Assembly: GCF_944324505.1 (NCBI RefSeq)
Contig: NZ_CALUWO010000002.1
Span: 1 to 64,000 of the forward strand
Direction: 5' to 3'
DNA: 64,000 nucleotides
Source of the DNA: an uncultured Desulfovibrio sp.
GTDB lineage: Bacteria > Desulfobacterota > Desulfovibrionia > Desulfovibrionales > Desulfovibrionaceae
The notes beneath the pieces are model-generated. The model ran no database searches. It was not told the DNA's origin and saw nothing but the letters and a program-made list of their open reading frames with translations. Made by a program: the position numbers and the translations under genes. Positions 1 to 7,359 of this stretch are shown one piece after another. Every line of letters starts with the position of its first letter. Position 1 is the stretch's first letter.

Positions 1-79
1 GCCCGCTGTCAAGCACTTTCTGCCTGCCGGAGAAAATTTCTTCCCGGTCCGGCCCGCTCCACGGTGCTTCGCTCTTCAT
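1..79 (-). CDS. partial CDS at left edge, N-terminus only
   Basis: The first 26 codons of a minus-strand gene run off the left edge. The start is ATG at 79 with a GGGAGG-type ribosome binding site about 10 bases upstream. The peptide begins MKSEAPWSGPDREEIF and stays open to base 1. A promoter-like sequence lies upstream at 132-160, which supports a real gene. Too little is visible to assign a family. Confidence 0.45.
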   Translation of the reverse strand, partial: MKSEAPWSGPDREEIFSGRQKVLDSG

Positions 80-131
80 TTGTCAATGCCTCCCGAAGGT
101 CACTTGCCGTTTCCCCCGGGCGCGAAGTGCG

Positions 132-160
132 TTTATGCGCGCCTTTTGCGCAGGAGTCAA
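132..160 (-). promoter_or_regulatory. sigma-70-type promoter for the left-edge gene
   Basis: Read on the minus strand there is TTGACT (160-155), a 17-base spacer and CATAAA (137-132). It lies about 50 bases upstream of the ATG at 79. The rest of 161-255 shows no recognisable gene or motif. Confidence 0.45.
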
Positions 161-256
161 GCAAAAATGTGACAACTGGCAAAATTTTCCCCAGAAGCCC
201 CCTGGCCGGTACACTGCCGGTGCGGGCGATCTGCTGACGACCTGCCTGCGGGCCAT

Positions 257-288
257 AAAAAAGGGCGTGGCCCTGCGGCCACGCCCTT
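257..288 (-). terminator. intrinsic terminator of the antiporter gene
   Basis: The inverted repeat GGGCGTGGCC/GGCCACGCCC is followed on the minus strand by a run of T (257-262). It lies 20 bases past the stop codon of the antiporter gene. Confidence 0.85.
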
Positions 289-307
289 GCACACAATGGT
301 GTGTGAC

Positions 308-1753
308 CTACATGAAGAACAGGAAGGTGAGCACCACAAACAGAGGAATGAGGATACCCACGGACCACATCATGTAACCGAAGAAGCTGGGCATGGGCAC
401 GCCGCGTTCTTCAGCAATGGAACGCACCATGAAGTTGGGCGCGTTGCCAATGTAGGTATTGGCGCCCATGAACACGGCACCGGCGGAAATGGCTGCCAGG
501 GTGGTGGCCATTTCGTTCATCAGCACCTGGGCATCACCCCCGGCCGTATTGAAGAACACCAGGTAGGTGGGCGCATTGTCCAGGAAGCTGGACAGAGCGC
601 CGGCAAGCCAGAAGAACATGGCGTTCACGGGCTGGGGCGCCTGGCCATCCACGGCCGGTTCGAAAACCATGTTGATGACGCCGGCCAGGGCGCCATCGGT
701 ACCAGCGCGCAGAATGGCGATGGCGGGAATCATGCTCAGGAAGATGCCGAAGAAGAGCTTGGCCACTTCGGCAATGGGACCCCAGGAAAATTCATTGAGT
801 TCACGGCACTTCTTGCTGGTGAAGGCCAGGGACAGACCGGCAATGCACAGCAGGGCAATGTCGCGCAGCAGGTTCTGCCCTTCAATGGCAATGCCGTACA
901 CCGAGAACCACTCACCCAGCTGCACCATGCCGGAAATGAGCACGGCGGCCACGATCATGGCCAGGAACAGGAAGTTGATGCAGCCTTCGAAGCCCAGCTT
1001 TTCCTTGGGAGCGTTGGGATCAACGGGCGGCACCGGCGAGCCTTCCTTCTTGTACAAGATGCTGTCCACCACAAAGAAGATGGCCAGCAGCGCAACAACC
1101 ATGAGCAGGGTCTTGAAGAACAGGGCCTTGGTGGTCCAGAAGAAACTGACGCCCTTAAGGAAGCCCAGGAACAGCGGCGGGTCGCCCAGCGGCGTCAGAG
1201 AGCCGCCGATATTGGCCACCAGGAAGATGAAGAAGACCACGGAATGCACGCGGTAACGGCGATGGGCATTGGCACGCAGCAGCGGACGAATGAGCAGCAT
1301 GGCCGCGCCAGTGGTCCCCATCCAGCTGGCCAGAATGGTACCCACGGCCAGCAGGCCGGTATTCACGCAGGGCGTCCCCACCAGGGTCCCCTTGAGGCGC
1401 ACCCCACCGGCCACAGTGAAGAGGGCAAAAAGCAGAACGATGAAGGGAATATACTCCAGCAGAATGGAGTGCAGAGCTTCATAAATGGCCACATTGGCGC
1501 CATAGACCAGGAAACAGGGGACCAGGAAGGCCAAGCCCCAGAAAACGGCAACCTTGCCGAAGTGGTGTTCCCAGAAATGGGGGATGGCCAGCGGCATGAT
1601 AGCAATGGACAGCAGCATGCAGGCAAAGGGGATCACCCACACGGCCGACAGTTCGGCCCCCGGAATATGGGGCATGCCCTCAGCGGCAAAGGCCACTGCG
1701 GGCAGCAAAAGGGTGAATAACAGGGACAGCATCAGGGACCGAAGTTTTGGCAT
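308..1753 (-). CDS. Na+/H+ antiporter, NhaD / citrate-transporter (CitMHS) family
   Basis: This 481-residue polytopic inner-membrane protein has about a dozen hydrophobic segments. The start at 1753 has a GAGGAG ribosome binding site; a longer frame to 1807 lacks one. The N-terminus (MPKLRSLMLSLLF...VAFAAEG) resembles a signal sequence, as in other deltaproteobacterial members. Motifs typical of the ion-transporter superfamily are visible: GTTGAAMLLIRPLLRA, GGSLTPLGDPPLF, FLDNAPTYLVFF and GANTYIGNAPNFM. These hairpin-type motifs bind cation and substrate, so sodium export in exchange for protons is likely. A di- or tricarboxylate substrate cannot be excluded from sequence. The gene is probably monocistronic, with its own promoter (1841-1869) and terminator. 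Confidence 0.85.
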   Translation of the reverse strand: MPKLRSLMLSLLFTLLLPAVAFAAEGMPHIPGAELSAVWVIPFACMLLSIAIMPLAIPHFWEHHFGKVAVFWGLAFLVPCFLVYGANVAIYEALHSILLEYIPFIVLLFALFTVAGGVRLKGTLVGTPCVNTGLLAVGTILASWMGTTGAAMLLIRPLLRANAHRRYRVHSVVFFIFLVANIGGSLTPLGDPPLFLGFLKGVSFFWTTKALFFKTLLMVVALLAIFFVVDSILYKKEGSPVPPVDPNAPKEKLGFEGCINFLFLAMIVAAVLISGMVQLGEWFSVYGIAIEGQNLLRDIALLCIAGLSLAFTSKKCRELNEFSWGPIAEVAKLFFGIFLSMIPAIAILRAGTDGALAGVINMVFEPAVDGQAPQPVNAMFFWLAGALSSFLDNAPTYLVFFNTAGGDAQVLMNEMATTLAAISAGAVFMGANTYIGNAPNFMVRSIAEERGVPMPSFFGYMMWSVGILIPLFVVLTFLFFM

Positions 1754-1840
1754 GAGTTTCTCCTCTCTACACAGTACCAGACACCCCGGATGGGGCACGT
1801 ATTCCAACCCCCCGAAGGGGGAAACCTACGATTACCTGTT

Positions 1841-1869
1841 TACATACTGGAAATCTAGCACCTTGGCAA
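1841..1869 (-). promoter_or_regulatory. sigma-70-type promoter of the antiporter gene
   Basis: On the minus strand: TTGCCA (1869-1864), a 17-base spacer, TATGTA (1846-1841). The predicted leader of roughly 80 bases contains two GC hairpins, at 1808-1821 (CCCCC-TTCG-GGGGG) and 1784-1795. Confidence 0.55.
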
Positions 1870-1902
1870 TGACTTTGCGGCAGCTGGGGCGGTAAAAACG
1901 GT

Positions 1903-2496
1903 TCACGCCCCTCCCTCGCTCCCGGTGCACGAACCAGAGGCCGCGGGCGCGGCGGCACGCCGGCACAGGGCCTGCCCGGCGCGGTATTCATCCTGAAAAA
2001 TGCACATGCGTGACGCATCGTGATACGTGCCGTTGACAAAAAACTCCCGCCGCAGCAGACCTTCCTCGCGGAACCCCAGCTGGGTATACAGGCGTATGGC
2101 GTGCACATTTTCCGTATCCACCACCAGATACAGCTTGTAGAGATTGAGCACGTCAAAGGCATAGGCCATGACCAGGCGGGCTGCCCTGGCGGCATAGCCC
2201 CGATGCTGCCATTCCGGGGCAATGATGATCTGAAACTCCGCCCGGCGGTGGATGAGGTCGATTTCCACAAGTTCCACCAGGCCTACCCGTTCGCCCATGC
2301 GGTCCACGATGAAGCGGCGCTCGCTCTGGTCGTGGATGTGCTTGTCGTACAAATCCAGCAGCTCCACAAAGGCCTCGTAGGGTTCCTCGAACCAGTAACG
2401 CATGATGGTGGCATTATTGTCCAGCCCGTGCACGAACTTCAGGTCTTCGCGCTCCAACGGACGGATGGTCACATCCTGTTCCCGTACTCCTGTCAT
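1903..2496 (-). CDS. speG: spermidine N1-acetyltransferase
   Basis: This 197-residue GNAT enzyme transfers acetyl from acetyl-CoA to spermidine or spermine and so limits polyamine toxicity in the cytoplasm. The N-terminal half is almost superimposable on Escherichia coli Spe[39 protein letters not shown] and [11 protein letters not shown]. The GNAT acetyl-CoA loop appears as [12 protein letters not shown], followed by [11 protein letters not shown] and the MCIFQ near the end. The start at 2496 is chosen for its GGAGGG ribosome binding site. The C-terminal 20 residues (Ala/Arg-rich) are not conserved. The gene is divergent from trmH. Confidence 0.95.
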   Translation of the reverse strand: MTGVREQDVTIRPLEREDLKFVHGLDNNATIMRYWFEEPYEAFVELLDLYDKHIHDQSERRFIVDRMGERVGLVELVEIDLIHRRAEFQIIIAPEWQHRGYAARAARLVMAYAFDVLNLYKLYLVVDTENVHAIRLYTQLGFREEGLLRREFFVNGTYHDASRMCIFQDEYRAGQALCRRAAAPAASGSCTGSEGGA

Positions 2497-2642
2497 GCTG
2501 CCCTCCACGATGGCAAAAAATTTCCGGTCCCGGCGCCCGGCCGTTCCGGCGGCAGTTGCGCGCCGTGCGCTTTTCTGCCACAAGACGAACGTCGGCTGGA
2601 CGCTGGCAACTCGTGTCCGCGCTGCCGCCGCAAGGAGGAATC

Positions 2643-3233
2643 ATGCCCAAGGACCCCACACCCCGCCGACGGGCGCGCCTGGAAACCGTCCTGCGCCATC
2701 GTCAGCCCGATCTGACGCTGGTGCTGGCCAATATTCACGACCCGCACAATGTTTCGGCCATCTACCGCTCCTGTGACGCCTTCGGGGTGGACAAGGTGCA
2801 TCTTTACTATACGGACACGCCCTTTCCGGTACTGGGCCGCAAGACGTCGGCCTCGGCCCGCAAATGGGTGGACAGTGTGCGCCACCGCAACCGCGAGGAG
2901 CTGCTTGCCGCCCTGCGGGAACAGCACATGCAGATACTGGCCACCACCTTCACCCCCACGGCGCGCCCGCTCCGCCACTGGGATTTCACCCGGCCCACGG
3001 CGGTCATCATGGGCAACGAACACAGCGGCGTGAACCAGGAGCTGGTCCAGATCGCCGATGGCGAACTCTATATTCCCATGTACGGCCTTATCCAGAGCTT
3101 CAATGTTTCCGTGGCCTCGGCCATCATCCTGTCCGAAGCCTGCCGCCAGCGCGAGGACGCCGGCCTCTACGACAGCCCCCGCCTGCCGCCGGACGAACTG
3201 GAACGCCGCCTGACCCGCTGGCTGGAAAAGTAG
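2643..3233 (+). CDS. trmH: tRNA/rRNA 2'-O-methyltransferase, SpoU/TrmH family
   Basis: This 196-residue SPOUT methyltransferase is most like TrmH, which makes Gm18 in the D-loop of tRNA using S-adenosylmethionine. All three SpoU motifs are present: motif 1 NIHDPHNVSAIYRSCDAFGV (with the catalytic Arg), motif 2 IMGNEHSGV, and motif 3 YIPMYGLIQSFNVSVASAI, which forms the trefoil knot. The start at 2643 follows an AAGGAGGAATC ribosome binding site. The gene stands alone and ends at a bidirectional terminator. Confidence 0.9.
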   Translation: MPKDPTPRRRARLETVLRHRQPDLTLVLANIHDPHNVSAIYRSCDAFGVDKVHLYYTDTPFPVLGRKTSASARKWVDSVRHRNREELLAALREQHMQILATTFTPTARPLRHWDFTRPTAVIMGNEHSGVNQELVQIADGELYIPMYGLIQSFNVSVASAIILSEACRQREDAGLYDSPRLPPDELERRLTRWLEK

Positions 3234-3365
3234 GGAGCACACCGGCCCGAGTCATACCACCGGCCGCCGCTGCCGGCAGCGGACAAAAAGCAGACCACAC
3301 GAGATCAAGGGAATGCCGTGCCCCCCTTCCTTCCGCAAACGCCATTTTCCTGTGCAGCAAACGAC

Positions 3366-3400
3366 AACAGCCCGCCGGAAACCTCCGACGGGCTGTTTGC
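3366..3400. terminator. bidirectional intrinsic terminator
   Basis: The stem AACAGCCCG/CGGGCTGTT (3366-3374 and 3389-3397) is followed by TTT. It sits between the converging trmH and the secreted-protein gene ending at 3409. Confidence 0.75.
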
Positions 3401-3408
3401 CATACGTT

Positions 3409-4161
3409 CTAACGGGAAGGGGCAGCCTGCTGCCCAGGGGCTGCCATGCCGTCTGAGGGCACGGCCGCCGCATGGTCCGTCCGCAGTTTGCGGAAACGCC
3501 GACCGTCCCACTGATAGCTGATGTCATGGGCGTGCGGCAGGTGCACCATGCCTGTGGCGTTCCAGAAAATGGGAACAGCCATGAGACCGCCATTGCCCAG
3601 ACAGATATTCACGGAAGGGTACACGTCTGCGGGCAGGGATTGTCCCTCGGCAAAAAATTCTTCCACGGCCGGTTCCTGCGGCGTATCCACAGGCACCACG
3701 CGGCAGCTGCTGTCCACCCGCCACAGTTCCACCGTGCACATCTCGCCGCCCAGCGTGCCGATGGCCGCCAGCACGGAACCGTCCTTTTCATTGCGGAACA
3801 GGCGCACCGCCACGCCACCATCACGGAAAGGCAGTGCCGTGAACACGATGACATCCTCGGTTTCTCCGGCCAGTTCCCAGAATTCGCTGCGCCCTTCCAG
3901 CAGCAGCTGCTGTTTTTCCGTTTCGTCAAGGCCCGCCACCGTGGACTCAAACAGGCTGCCGGGCAACATGGCAAAAACCGTGCGCGCCGTCAGCTGCGGT
4001 GTCTGCGGCGATACGGGCGCACTGGCGGCATTGGCCGGCGTGGGCGCGGGTGCCGGAGCAGCCGCACTGTCTTCCCCCTGTCGGGACGCATCGGCTGCGG
4101 CGAGGCTGTGACCGCACAACCCCGTAACGGCAAGAAACAACAGCAACACAAAACGGCACAT
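3409..4161 (-). CDS. secreted protein of unknown function
   Basis: This 250-residue protein has a clear signal peptide (MCRFVLLLFLAVTGLCGHSLAAA), then a low-complexity Ala/Pro linker to about residue 55 and a globular domain of about 190 residues. That domain contains WELAGETEDVIVFTALPF and MCTVELWRVDSSCRVVPVD. I do not recognise a family. The start at 4161 has a GGGGGGAAAG ribosome binding site; an upstream ATG at 4200 is possible but would bury the signal peptide. A promoter at 4233-4261 points into the gene. Periplasmic or outer-surface location is likely. Confidence 0.75.
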   Translation of the reverse strand: MCRFVLLLFLAVTGLCGHSLAAADASRQGEDSAAAPAPAPTPANAASAPVSPQTPQLTARTVFAMLPGSLFESTVAGLDETEKQQLLLEGRSEFWELAGETEDVIVFTALPFRDGGVAVRLFRNEKDGSVLAAIGTLGGEMCTVELWRVDSSCRVVPVDTPQEPAVEEFFAEGQSLPADVYPSVNICLGNGGLMAVPIFWNATGMVHLPHAHDISYQWDGRRFRKLRTDHAAAVPSDGMAAPGQQAAPSR

Positions 4162-4232
4162 GGCTTTCCCCCCGCCATCCCGCAGAACCTTGCCGGACAT
4201 GCTTCCCGCTGTGCGCGGATGACGTAAAAAAA

Positions 4233-4261
4233 TTTATACCGTCTTCGCGCAGCCTTGTCCA
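4233..4261 (-). promoter_or_regulatory. sigma-70-type promoter of the secreted-protein gene
   Basis: On the minus strand: TGGACA (4261-4256), a 17-base spacer and TATAAA (4238-4233). Confidence 0.55.
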
Positions 4262-4300
4262 TCCCCATGTGGCGGATCCCGCACCTTGCCAAGGCCCCAT

Positions 4301-4318
4301 GCCCTTGCGTACAAGGGC
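4301..4318 (+). promoter_or_regulatory. perfect dyad covering the uvrA ribosome binding site
   Basis: GCCCTTG-CGTA-CAAGGGC is a perfect 7-bp inverted repeat ending four bases before the uvrA ATG. Its right arm is the only Shine-Dalgarno-like sequence (AAGGGC). A shorter dyad, CCTTG-C-CAAGG, lies at 4284-4294. Confidence 0.5.
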
Positions 4319-4321
4319 TGC

Positions 4322-7258
4322 ATGACCAAGAACGCCATTCATATTGAACATGCCCGCCAGCACAATCTTCGGGACATCAGCCTTGACATCCCGCGGGATG
4401 AGCTGGTGGTTGTCTGCGGGCCGTCAGGTTCCGGCAAGTCCACGCTGGCCTTTGACATTGTCTATGCCGAAGGGCAGCGCCGCTATGTGGAATCCCTTTC
4501 CACCTACGCCCGGCAGTTTCTGCCCCAGATGGACAAGCCCGACGTGGAAAAGATCGAGGGGCTTTCCCCGGCCATTTCCCTGGAGCAGAGCACCTCGTCA
4601 CGCAATCCGCGCTCCACGGTGGGCACGGTGACGGAAATCTACGATTTTCTGCGTGTCTTCTTTGCCCGGCTGGGGCACATGCACTGCCCGCACTGCGGCC
4701 GCCCCATCGAAGCCCGCGCCGCTGACGAAATCATCAGTGATATCATGAACCTGCCGCAGGGCACCCGCTTCATGATCCTGGCGCCCCTGGTGGAACACCA
4801 GAAGGGCACCCAGCAGGACAGGCTCAAGAAGCTCAAGGCCCAGGGTTTTGCCCGCGTGCGGGTGGACGGCGCCTTCCACACCCTGGACACGGTGCCGCCC
4901 CTGGACAAGAACAAGAAGCACAGCCTTGACCTGGTGGTGGACCGCCTGGTGAACAAGGACGGCATCCGCGGGCGGCTGGCCGATTCCGTGGAACTGGCCC
5001 TGCGCTATGGCGAGGGCCGGCTTGTGCTGCACCAGCCGGACCTGCCCGAGGCGGAACGCGACACCATTCACTCCACCACCTCGGTGTGCCCTGTCTGCCA
5101 TATTTCCCTGCCGGCGCCCAGCCCGCAGCTCTTTTCCTTCAACAGCCCGCAGGGAGCCTGCCCCCGCTGCGTGGGCCTGGGCACGGTGGACTATTTCGAG
5201 CCGCGCCTCATTGCGCCCAACCGCGGCCTGTCCCTGGAGAGCGGGGCGCTGCTGCCGTGGGCGGAAAACCGCCTTTTCCAGCGCTATGCCCCGGCTCTTG
5301 CCGCCCTGGGCCGACGCTGGCGCTTCACCCTGCAAACGCCCCTGGACGACTTTTCCGATGAGGCGCTGGCAGCCCTCTTCTATGGCGAGGATGCCAAGGG
5401 CCGGCCGGCGGCTCATGTTTCCGGCCTGCGCCGCAACTGGATGGGCGGCAGTGTGGCCCTCACGGCTGCCGGCGACTATCAGAGCAGCCACTTCACCGCC
5501 GCGCGGGCGCAGGAGGAGGTCACGGTCTCCGAAGCGCGCTGGCCCGGCGTCATTCCCCTGCTGGAAAAGGGCATGCAATATGGCGATGCCTGGCGGGAGG
5601 TGCTGGCCCGGTTCCGCCAGTCCACGGACTGCCCAGACTGCCACGGGCAGCGCCTGGGGCCGGAAGCCCTGTCCGTCACGGTGGATGATCTGAACATTGC
5701 CCAGTTCTGTGCCCTTTCCGTGGAGCGCGCCCTGCACTGGCTGCGGCAGCGCCAGTTCAGCGGGCGGCATGTGCTCATTGCCGAACCGCTCATGAAGGAG
5801 CTGACGCACCGTCTTTCCTTTCTGGTCAATGTGGGCCTGGACTATCTCTCCCTGAGCCGGACCATGGGCACCCTGTCCGGCGGCGAAGCCCAGCGCATCC
5901 GCCTGGCGTCACAGCTGGGGTCCGGTCTTGTGGGCGTCACCTACGTGCTGGACGAACCGTCCATCGGCCTGCACCCCAGGGATAATCAGCGCCTGCTGGG
6001 CACGCTGCGTTCCCTGCAGCAGCGCGGCAATACCGTACTGGTGGTGGAACATGACGAGGCCACCATCTGCGCGGCGGATACGGTCATCGAGCTTGGCCCC
6101 GGTTCCGGCAGCCACGGCGGGCAGATCATGTTTCAGGGCAGCGTGCCGGAACTGCTGAAGGCAGACACCCTCACGGCGCGCTATCTGCGCGGGGACATGG
6201 GCATCCCGCTGCCGGATGCCCGCCGCGAACCCCAGGGCTGGCTGACCCTGCGCCAGGTGGCCACCAACAACCTGCGGCACATTGACTGCCGTTTTCCCCT
6301 GGGCGTGCTGACCTGCGTCACCGGCGTGTCCGGCTCGGGCAAAAGCTCGCTGGTGGTGGATACCCTCTACAAGCATCTGGCCATACAGCTGGGGCAGCGC
6401 GTGGACCAGCCCGGCAGCATTGCGGGCCTGGAATACAGCGAGGATGCCCGCCCCATCGAACGCATCGTGGCCATTGACCAGACGCCCATCGGCCGCACCC
6501 CCCGGTCCAATCCGGCTACCTATACCAAGGTTTTTGACGAAATCCGCACCATCTTTGCCATGACGCCGGATGCCCGCAAGCGCGGCTACAAGCCGGGACG
6601 CTTCAGCTTCAATGTGCGCGGCGGCCGGTGCGAGGCCTGCGGGGGCGACGGCCAGATACGGGTGGAAATGCACTTTCTGCCCGACGTCTACGTGACCTGC
6701 GATGTCTGCAAGGGGCGCCGCTACAATCACGAAACCCTGGAGGTACGCTACAAGGGCCTCAATATTGCGGAAGTCCTGGACCTGCCTGTGGATCAGGCCC
6801 GCGCCTTCTTTGAAAACTATCCGGTGCTGGAACGCCGCCTGTCCGTGCTGGAAGATGTGGGCCTGGGCTATCTGCGCCTGGGGCAGCCCGCCACCACCCT
6901 GTCCGGCGGCGAAGCCCAGCGCATCAAGATTTCCCGCGAACTGGGCAAGCGCTCCCTGCCCGGCACCATGTACGTCCTGGACGAACCCACCACCGGCCTG
7001 CACATGCACGAGGTGGGCAAGCTCATCACCGTGCTGCATGCCCTGGTGGACAAGGGCGCCACCGTGGTGGTCATCGAGCACAATACGGACATGATTCTGG
7101 CGGCAGACCATGTGCTGGACATGGGGCCCGGCGGCGGGGAAAACGGCGGCACCATTGTCTCGCAGGGCACGCCGGAAGCCATCGTGGCCGATCCGGCCTC
7201 GGTCACCGGACGCTTCCTCATGCAGGAACGCCTGGACCGCCTCCACCGGCGCGGCTGA
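4322..7258 (+). CDS. uvrA: excinuclease ABC subunit A
   Basis: UvrA (978 residues; usual length about 940) is the damage-sensing ATPase of nucleotide excision repair and loads UvrB on lesions. The first ABC module has Walker [10 protein letters not shown] at residues 33-41, a zinc site (CPVC...CPRC) and the signature [18 protein letters not shown] with [12 protein letters not shown]. The second has GVSGSGKSS, the C-terminal zinc finger CEACGGDGQ...CDVCKG, the signature [15 protein letters not shown] and [11 protein letters not shown]. The start is at 4322 ([18 protein letters not shown]); its weak ribosome binding site lies in a hairpin. No uvrB or uvrC is nearby. A terminator follows. Confidence 0.97.
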   Translation: MTKNAIHIEHARQHNLRDISLDIPRDELVVVCGPSGSGKSTLAFDIVYAEGQRRYVESLSTYARQFLPQMDKPDVEKIEGLSPAISLEQSTSSRNPRSTVGTVTEIYDFLRVFFARLGHMHCPHCGRPIEARAADEIISDIMNLPQGTRFMILAPLVEHQKGTQQDRLKKLKAQGFARVRVDGAFHTLDTVPPLDKNKKHSLDLVVDRLVNKDGIRGRLADSVELALRYGEGRLVLHQPDLPEAERDTIHSTTSVCPVCHISLPAPSPQLFSFNSPQGACPRCVGLGTVDYFEPRLIAPNRGLSLESGALLPWAENRLFQRYAPALAALGRRWRFTLQTPLDDFSDEALAALFYGEDAKGRPAAHVSGLRRNWMGGSVALTAAGDYQSSHFTAARAQEEVTVSEARWPGVIPLLEKGMQYGDAWREVLARFRQSTDCPDCHGQRLGPEALSVTVDDLNIAQFCALSVERALHWLRQRQFSGRHVLIAEPLMKELTHRLSFLVNVGLDYLSLSRTMGTLSGGEAQRIRLASQLGSGLVGVTYVLDEPSIGLHPRDNQRLLGTLRSLQQRGNTVLVVEHDEATICAADTVIELGPGSGSHGGQIMFQGSVPELLKADTLTARYLRGDMGIPLPDARREPQGWLTLRQVATNNLRHIDCRFPLGVLTCVTGVSGSGKSSLVVDTLYKHLAIQLGQRVDQPGSIAGLEYSEDARPIERIVAIDQTPIGRTPRSNPATYTKVFDEIRTIFAMTPDARKRGYKPGRFSFNVRGGRCEACGGDGQIRVEMHFLPDVYVTCDVCKGRRYNHETLEVRYKGLNIAEVLDLPVDQARAFFENYPVLERRLSVLEDVGLGYLRLGQPATTLSGGEAQRIKISRELGKRSLPGTMYVLDEPTTGLHMHEVGKLITVLHALVDKGATVVVIEHNTDMILAADHVLDMGPGGGENGGTIVSQGTPEAIVADPASVTGRFLMQERLDRLHRRG

Positions 7259-7285
7259 CGCAGCGCCCCCGTCCCCGCAAACAAC

Positions 7286-7338
7286 GGGCTGTTCTTCCTG
7301 CGCCGCCACTGACACAGCGCGAGGAAGAACAGCCCTTT
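7286..7338. terminator. bidirectional intrinsic terminator
   Basis: The 14-bp stem GGGCTGTTCTTCCT (7286-7299) / AGGAAGAACAGCCC (7322-7335) is followed by TTT. It separates the convergent uvrA and amidohydrolase genes. Confidence 0.8.
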
Positions 7339-7359
7339 CCTGTGCTATGGTCCGCCCGC

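Noticed and set aside
4281..4321. Longer uvrA start at 4286
   Set aside because: It adds twelve residues not seen in UvrA, and the conserved N-terminus begins at 4322.
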